Below are positions 56,242-64,000 of a DNA stretch of 64,000 nucleotides, piece after piece. The stretch is taken from assembly GCA_963978905.1 (NCBI GenBank), contig OZ022256.1:43262001-43326000 (forward strand), written 5' to 3'. The position numbers were made by a program, and so were the translations under genes. The first letter of the stretch is position 1. Every line of letters begins with the position of its first letter. The stretch comes from Trichostrongylus colubriformis. Lineage: Eukaryota > Nematoda > Chromadorea > Rhabditida > Trichostrongylidae. A model generated the notes under the pieces. The model had not been told where the DNA came from and made no database searches. It saw only the letters and a list, made by a program, of their open reading frames with translations.

Positions 56242-56615
56242 TTCAAAGGCAGCAGAAGCCACAGTTTGGTCGCTCGTTGAAAACGCAATTAGGGCTGCAT
56301 GCGTAAGTGCTGCACTATCAAACAGCAAACGAATTAAAATGGCCAAACATTCGCTTCCTGCTAGGTGTATACTTAGTGTCTCCCCCGGTTCTTCTCAAAA
56401 GAAATCTTCAATCGGTTTCTAGCGTGAAGGATGGTGATCGATAACGACCTTTCTCAGCAGTTCCCTCATCGGTCCAAAACACTGAAGAGGTAGTCCTCGA
56501 ACATTGCCGCAGAACTTAAGGGCACCGAGAGGAAGGCAAGGAGGAGATTCGCATTTCGAAGTACTGCTTCTTGTGACCAACAATCGACCTCAGAGCAAAT
56601 AATGCGTAACGCTTG

Positions 56616-56862
56616 ATGATATGATGTAAGGATAGAGAGGCGTTTAGCTGTGATCACTCTCTTTTGACATACGTTATGCATTTCACTTTCATTCAGAAAC
56701 GTAGTAGTTTGGCGAAACTGGTTTTGAAGAACGCGACTCTGAGGCGCTGCAGCGATCTTAGAGCGCTTCATCTCGAACAGGAATTTTGAATGGGCTGCCT
56801 GATGACAGTGCAAAGAAGGCAGAAGTCATTGTGTTTTGATGCCTCGTAGGCGAATTTGTTTT
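56616..56862 (-). repeat. Dispersed minus-strand repeat, longest copy
   Basis: 56616-56712 matches 54851-54942; 56728-56862 matches 60735-60880 (GATCTTAGAGCGCTTCATCT against GATCTTAGCTTACTCCATCT, and later GCCTCGTAGGCGAATTTG against GTCGCGTAGGGCGGATTTG). The minus frame at 56466-56813 is open for 115 codons, FLFEMKRSKIAAAPQSRVLQ in its first third. This copy joins segments seen separately elsewhere, so it best represents the full unit. Confidence 0.55.
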
Positions 56863-56979
56863 CATTCATAATGATGTTAAATAAGTGAAACAATGAAAGG
56901 GAGAATAAGCGAAGTGGTACGAAAAATGCGTTTATAATGGAGATTATCCAGCGTATGTCTACGTCTGAGTGCAAGGGGT

Positions 56980-59900
56980 CGTGTGTGCAATTGCGGAAGT
57001 TGAACGAATTGCAAATGTCTATCGTGGACCAAAACGGCCCCTCACAGTGTTCTAAAAAGATAAATTTATCGACATTTTCGAAGGTTGAAGATCGTTCAGT
57101 TTATGTGTGTACTACTGTGAACCGCTGTCACAAGAGTCACCAACTGAAACCAGTGAATGGATGGATGAATACGTTGGACGGAGCCTAAAAGAGTTTGACG
57201 CCGTAGCCTCCTGGACGCCTTCATTTGCACGGGGAGGGTGTGCGCGTCTTCTGCGAGAAGAAGCATCTCATTTAGATATCTCTTTCGTGTCATGTCGGGA
57301 CGTGCAGTTCTGAAAAAAAGAACGACGGATTGCGTGCTCAAGGTTATTATAATATGCATATGTGTCAGAAAACCTGAGTTCTAGGACTTCCAACCTCTCT
57401 GATAAAAACCTATCGATTCTGAGAAGACTAAGGAGGGCGACCATTATGCAAGAAGTAGGCGCTAGAAAGTTTAATGAAGAATAGTGATCATCAGAGAGCC
57501 ATTTATGTAATCAATGATTAGATCTGATCTTGCGCACGTAATTTTAGCGTACTTTCTATTATTTGGAATAGTTTCCTGAGTTATTGCGAAGTCCATATTC
57601 ACACATGCCTCTGAGAATTCATTTGGAATTTTACAGTACAATCGTCATACATTGAGTGAAAAATGTGTCTATAATCATTTTTGTACTCTACAGCGTTCTG
57701 GGGAAGCTGTACTCCTTTTCATTCCTATTTGAAACCCACGAGGCTGGAAAGTTCATGTTTTCCATGGTCATTTCACTTCGTTCTTTAATGTGCTTCATTG
57801 GTGAGGGTTATTGAGGTGGAAAGGTCAAATGGCACTTCAACAGATTGAATTTTTCTATTTTTCATGAGGAAAAGGAACAGCGAATGCATGAGTGACATGT
57901 TCATGTGACAAAGTACCCGGAAGCTATAAACTCGTTTCGACTACATACTTCAACCATGTCAGGTCTAAATTGCTCTTTCTCGAAGGCACATCCAACGGTA
58001 GTCGGGGGAAAAGCCTCATTTGGATCATTTTAGGGGAAAGGCTCAAAGGAAAGATTTCTTCACGTCATGATCACGCTTATGACGATCCTGACGACCGTTA
58101 CTTATCATTAGAGGAATGGTCTACGGAAAGAGAATTCCTCTTATTTCTAGCTGGGTCCTTCCCGCCGACAGCTGCTCAAATGTTGCAGTCGGGAATTTAA
58201 ACGGGCTGCTGTTCCTTTGGATTACCGCCTTAGAACAGAGGAAATGTTTTAATTATTTTCGTGTTTCTGTTGATGTACTGCATCTTTTAGAGTGATTCCA
58301 AGAGAAACTAGAATTATAGAGTCCGCGTGGAGGATTCCTCTGAGGTGATCATGAATTAATTCTCAAACTCAGCAAATTACGTGAGCCTCAGAACAGGACA
58401 ACGGCCCCGTCCTTGTGTTCGTGGTTCATCTCAACAGAACCGAAAAACAGCTGACAAGGGCATATGCGAAGGGGACATGTATAGCGATATCTGGTGATGA
58501 CTATTGCTCATCATATTCTTTATGCTGTGACGCTATTTCATTGTCTTGGATGTTCCAATCAATCATGTAGCACCAACGCTGTCCTATCCTAATCCCCTGC
58601 ATTTGCATCGGCATTTAGTATTTGAGAACAAAAGTGTGTATAGCGGGCCTTATCGAAAGTTATCACAAAACCCCTTTAAATTGAACAATGGCCTTATTTC
58701 CACCGTGGGAACACGGTCAAACAAAATTGGGAATCCTATGGGGTCGTATTTGGGAGAGAAAGAAGTGAAGGTCCTCGTCACCTTTTCATGATCGATATCA
58801 TGCTTTGGTATGGAGTGATCAGATGACAATGACTATCTTTTTTGGGATTATGCTTTCATTACCAACAACGCCTGTAGCCAGTCATTTAAAAGGGAAGGGG
58901 AACGGTCGCATCGTCCGGGTAGTTTGTGGCTGTCAAAATCACAAAAGTTAAACTTCCCTCAAATCAGTGCTTGATCTTCCTCCCACATCTCACCATAATG
59001 TAAATCACGCGTCCTTCCCACAATTTCGGAAGTATTTTTACGTAACTTGAGCCTGTGAAACAAAAGTACCTTGCAAAATTCGATGAGTTTTTTCCAGTTC
59101 CCACGGGAATCTCGTATTTCGAGAGGGATTTCTGGTGTTTCCGAGGTTAGAACCACCAATGATTAAATTTCGGCTGTTTGGGAAATCCAATGCTCTCCTC
59201 AAACTTATTGAATGTTTTGTGATGCGGAAGGAACCTGACTGGACAATGCTTGTTTTCAAGTGAGAGCTCACGTGGATGGACGAACAGAGTGCAAAACAAC
59301 GTGAAAATAATAGACTGGTGGTTGGCTGTTGTGTAGGAGATGTCATACGCACAATTGAATTGAATGGTGTTCTTTTGTTCAGTCAACTGGCCTAATATTG
59401 CGTAAAAGCTGGCCAATGGATGCAAGTGGAATGGAAGTGTCCTATAACCCACTCGGTTGGCCCAATAGGACGTAAAACAAGATGGAAATACAAAGTTAAC
59501 AGTCTGTGCTGGTTGGCAGATATCGTAAGCTCGATATGTACTCGTGATTGTTCAGTTGTGGTTTCCCAGCTTGCTTCCCGCTATCTTACTCATAATTTTA
59601 TTGGAAACACCGGATGAAGTGAAAGAGGACCGATGAGAGGTCGCAGACCCTGGAGACAGGCGTGGTCCGAAATTGAAACGGCGAGTTGCATGGTGCAATG
59701 CTACATCTGCTCCTATTGCACCACACGCCAAAGAGTTCTGTGCAACTGTGGATAGTTCACAAGCTCAGGACGCATAAAAACGTTCCTTTTTTTCCTTGGA
59801 ACTTTCCAAAAGTGCGCGCAGACCTTTTTACATTATTGCCTGTATCTCAGTTTTTGTATCAAAGCCTTTATCTCCTTGCGCAAGAAATATCTCAAAGACT

Positions 59901-60734
59901 GACTTAGTTAGCGGTGAGATTGCGTCTACTAACTTTGTGTAGCCAATCCCATAATTCTATTTTCTGTTAGGACATGGTTTTCTGTCTCAGAGGCTGAACT
60001 TGTGCCCGAAGGCCTTCTATGCAAACGATATCCTTAGGGGGATGGAGCATCGTGTCACGAGTAAAGGACATTTTTCCTATCGTAGGATCCCTTACTCCTC
60101 AGGAATGCCGTCAGAGGTAATTTCGGCTGTTTTGGAAGATCTATGAAGAGGTGCTAGGCAGTGGGACATTAGAGAAAGCAGGAAGCTGGTTCAAAACCCC
60201 CTAGAAGGAGATTCTTTTCTCATTGATTCATATCAAGAATATGCTTTCCATCATCGCTCACAAGGAAGTGATGCAGATGGCGAAGCTGGACAAGTCAAGC
60301 TAAGAACACTGCCTCGCCCTTTATGGTCAATCGCTGCACGCGGCGCATCACGACGAGGTCGCTATAGGAGCGGGTGCGGAGTTGCGTCAATTAAGTCGTA
60401 GCTTCATTTACGGAATGCGTCGGTGGTCAGGGTCTCCGGCGTTTTCTTGTACTTAACTCGGTGTTCACTAAAATTGTGAGTAAGATAGCTGGAAACAGGT
60501 GTGTGCACACCTGAACAGTTACTAGAAGGTGGGTTTTCCAGTCAGAGATTTTCATAGATCATCTTTTCGAAGCTTGCGCTTCCATATGAATAGATCATCT
60601 GTTTCCACTTCCGGCTTCCCCATCACCCCAATGAGGCTTCCAAAGGCACGGAAGGGGGCAAAGAAGGAAAGCGTATTGAAGCGCTGCTCACTGTAAGCGA
60701 TGTTCAATAAAGTTCAGAAGCATAATGTGTAGTG
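56980..60734. other. No recognisable gene
   Basis: Plus frames at 56937-57188 (83 codons, five cysteines) and 57892-58200 (102 codons), and overlapping minus frames at 58959-59452, are all anonymous. No element ends or repeats were noticed. Confidence 0.5.
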
Positions 60735-60880
60735 AAGCTCGAGTTGAGAAGCACGTCTTTGGGGCGCTATTGGATCTTAGCTTACTCCATCTCGAATAGC
60801 AGATTTCAGTGGCCTGCTGAAGGCGGGCAGAGGAAGCCGACGAGGTTGTCATCTGATGTCGCGTAGGGCGGATTTGAAGC
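60735..60880 (-). repeat. Dispersed minus-strand repeat, third copy
   Basis: Diverged partner of 56728-56862 (see that entry). It carries stops in the frame that is open in the longer copy, so it is decayed. Confidence 0.5.
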
Positions 60881-63800
60881 CAAAGTGACCTTCTTCCTGT
60901 GTCTTTCAACACGCATCGAGCGCGGAGATATGGAGCAGGGAGGATTTTCTATGGGTCATGGGCCGATCGAGCACATGGTCTGCATATACCGTTGGTTAAA
61001 GTGAAGATACTGAATACAATCGCTTTTCGAGCAGCCACGATATGGCTTCTCTACGTGAATGCCTCACAACGTTCAACCCTGTCCCAAGAGAGCCACATCT
61101 CATTGAAGCTTTTCCTTCATTTCTTTCTTAGCTTTTCGTCCATCTTGCTGTTTCCACAGTTATTCTGCAACCAGCTGGATCTGCTCTTTCTAAGAGAATC
61201 GATTTCTCCTGAGAGCGATTCAAAAAGTTTCTTGCGAACTTCTATCAATATTTGTAGTTTTACACAGCTCTCTCGATAACAAAAGTTGGGGTTCAATGGA
61301 TAGCAAATGCAAACTTCGAGTCGGCACCAAAGAGCCTTTACGAGCGAATATGTAGTCCTGCTAGATTTCGTAATGGGTTTGCAAATAAAGCAAGCGGAAT
61401 TCGAATAACCGAATTCGCACTAGGCGATGGAATGTGTGGAACTGAAATTTGACGGAGCCATAAAATTTTTTGCATACATCTTGCGAATTGAGAGAAGGCA
61501 GTAATTCCTTCTCGGATCCATGATCAGCAGTCCAGTGCTATTTTCGAAAAGAGTTTTTCCGCCTTGATCGCCTCGCCTTGATCAAGTCGTAGTACCCTTT
61601 TATAGTCGTGATTGTTCCAGAACCCGATTGTGTGAGGCGGAGTAGCTTGCACGCATCGCGTCGAGCATTGTACGCGTCGCGACGCAATTTTTCTGTCTTA
61701 ATGAGTCGAACTGCCCAATTATCTGGGCCCGCCAAAATCATAACTAGAAACTTTCGCGAGTGCCTTTGTCTATCTTCAATCGTGATCAACGTATTTATAT
61801 TTCAGCACGCCAAACTCCACTCGAAGCGTCTCGTTCACAGAAGCGCTTTCATGGCCATTCATCGACGACGACATTCCAAATGAGTAAAGCGTACTGTTGA
61901 ACATTCCTTCCCTATTCTCCTGTCTCTTGACTTTACTTTTCTATGGGTCCATCTTCATCAAACCGCTGATCTCTCCAATCCGTAGGAGGTCAACACCGTT
62001 GTACACAGTTCCATGCTTCTGCTATGTTGAATCGTTACGAAAATATTTTAAATACGTACTGATCAGGTCTATTCATCTAGTTTGAAACGGCTTTGAATAG
62101 CCGGCCGGTTCTTTCGTGAAAAAAATTGTTGTGTTCTCGTCATAGTTTATGAGCGAATAAACATAGCTGCATTAGCATATTGTTCCCGAGCACTACCCCA
62201 CAATAAACACACTGAATTACTTTCCTTATGAGCGTCAGGAATACTTGTTTGATCAATCGACTAAATTTAGCATGTTTCTAGAACTGAATACTTCAGATTT
62301 AAAAGCTCAGAAAGGAAATTCGAGAAAGCAGAGAGTGTCGACACGGAGGGTCTTTTAGGGACTCCGCATAAAAAGCTCGTGAACTTATGCCAGGATTAAG
62401 CATGGGTTAGGGCCATGGGTGGGTTCGTATTTTGGGTCGGATATTAGGGAGGGCCGTATTTTCTTGAACTACTTTGAGGTACTCTTTATGGCCCTCTTTT
62501 CTCTTTTTGAAGTGTTTTTAAGCAAAGTATCCGGCTTGCAACAAGATTGTCAATGGGCAATCATACTTCGTGCTACGATGGTTAGGATGATTGCCGATTG
62601 ACGGGCGACACGTTCACCTGACAACCTTTTGAGAAGTGTTCCAACAACACCAGAATGGATGCCATCAGGACAAATAATTCACATAGCTGCTACCGGGATG
62701 GGTGCGGGCTATGGACGCCGTCCTAGTTGGCTCTTGAAGTAAGCAAGGTGCAGCAACCCTCATTTTAGGCGTATTCTTTCAAAAACCAGATTAATACAAT
62801 GCTTGTGGCTTGCAACTCGCGAATTTTCTGTTCAAATAGTGCGCATACGACTGGAGCGCGTATGAGCGCTTCATACTACCCAAGACTCTTCGAAAAATCG
62901 GTGTAACACGGCTCATACTTCACCAAATCACAAAAATCAACGAAAAAATTCGCAGTCGTTTTAGAAGGTGATAAGAAACTGCATAAAATATTAGATTATT
63001 TGAATTCCCGCTGTAGGACTTCCACAATTGTTTCCAATTAAGAATCTATCGGATGTGATCTGCTACGTAGATACTTTTACGTTTACAAGACCCTGCTCGG
63101 CGTGGTTCATTTTTTCAGAACACTCTGTATGGCATACAGTGACCGTGTAAATGCAAGCACTCCACTCAAGAAAGTGAGGGATCTGGTCTTCGTAAGCATA
63201 CTCTAGGACGATTTTCGGAGTTTCAAAGCAAGTGTAAACAGTATGCTGTTCTTAGCTCAATGGTTTGTGAGCCTTTGAACATTTAATATGGCCCCAAAAG
63301 TCGAAATTTTGAAGGAATTCCACTGACTCTTTGTAGCCTTTTGACGTTGCATTGTAGATTCTATTGTACGGGTCGATAATTGAACCTATTTTGCAATAGC
63401 AATTCTATCCGAATTCAGCGCGGTGTATCAGTACCAGATCTACTTTGATTCGGCGGAATTAGAAACTACAGACGGCTAAGCTTGCATCACATTCACGGCG
63501 AGTCCCGCACTTGAAATAACTCACGTGCTCTAATCTTGATCGTGATATTATTTATCTTGAGTTCTTTAGAAGAACTTTTTTCCGCACCGTTTCATAATAT
63601 AAGGGCACACCGAGAAAATCACCCTTAAAAAGAATTAAAGTTCGGTGTTTACTGGTCTGTGAAGATGAGACTTCCGAATGCAGTTCCGAGGAACATACTC
63701 AATATGCCTGATTGCCTCCTGCTATGTTTCAAGAGAAAAGCAAATTCAGGATCACGATAGTGCCAGGCTCGTTCCAAGGGCCATTGCGAAAAACAGAAGA

Positions 63801-64000
63801 GTTCAGTTCGAGACACTTGAATTACATATTCGGTGTTTTCTGTTGCTCTTCAGGTTTTAGGTTCACATGTGAGCTTACTGCTACTAAAGGATCCTGAGGG
63901 CTATTTCACACAGCACTCCTTCATAGACCACTTTGGGGTGAACCTTTTTGTGTTTAGAATCCCAGCGTGTAGACTGGGGAGGAGGAGCGGAGACAGCACA
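60881..64000. other. No recognisable gene
   Basis: Only short frames. The stretch at ~61635-61720, with GCATCGCGTCGAGCA and CGCGTCGCGACGCAATTTTT, resembles 41265-41330 (CACCATCGCGTCGCACACCG, GCAAAGCGAATTTTCTGTCC). This may be a further dispersed repeat, but the match is weak. Confidence 0.5.

Noticed and set aside
1..64000. CRISPR array, operons, phage or bacterial genes
   Set aside because: No direct-repeat/spacer pattern, no dense gene packing and no ribosome-binding-site spacing; the content is eukaryotic transposons and introns or intergenic DNA.

Overview
This window looks like repeat-rich, gene-poor eukaryotic DNA from a nematode, most likely a strongylid (hookworm-like) worm. That is an inference from the mobile-element mix: Tc1/mariner elements of the maT (DD37D) and mariner (DD34D) types, an RTE-clade LINE fragment, tRNA-derived SINEs, and several palindromic MITEs with TA or TTA target sites. 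There is no bacterial-style gene packing, no rRNA, no convincing functional tRNA, no spliced-leader gene and no CRISPR. I could not name any host protein-coding gene.

Layout. 0.9-2.5 kb: a degenerate ~170-bp tandem repeat with a recurring small hairpin, joined to the 5' end of an RTE-type LINE. 3.3-4.1 kb: a 742-bp element with mariner-like ends. 6.2-7.1 kb: an internally deleted mariner. 7.2-7.6 kb: a long palindromic MITE with a second copy at 53.9-54.3 kb. 8-20 kb: sparse DNA with two tRNA-derived SINE families (here SINE-A and SINE-B) and a 63-bp mini-MITE. 19.1-20.7 kb: the only long reading frame without a transposon match (290 codons) and a possible two-exon gene. 25.6 kb: a mariner remnant. 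27.8-29.4 kb: seven copies of a 50-bp exon-like core, each ending in a consensus splice donor. 29.5-33 kb: a mariner helix-turn-helix scrap, a broken maT-like element and a nearly complete but frameshifted mariner. 34.6-36.4 kb: a 394-bp foldback MITE abutting a 1.33-kb element with ~150-bp terminal inverted repeats; the two share one TTA. 39.7-41.0 kb: the one intact mobile element, a maT transposon with perfect 26-bp ends and an uninterrupted 336-residue transposase. 41-50 kb: an inverted pair of ~400-bp repeats and more SINE-B copies. 52.6-53.3 kb: a foldback built from two head-to-head mariner 3' ends. 54.8-60.9 kb: a palindromic MITE and a dispersed minus-strand repeat. 57-64 kb is otherwise featureless by eye.

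How it works together. The only product likely to be active is the maT transposase at 39827-40837, which carries all three catalytic aspartates. It could act on its own perfect ends, and on related ends such as the one at 30495 if recognition is relaxed. The other elements are non-autonomous or dead. Candidate host exons are weak and flagged as such.
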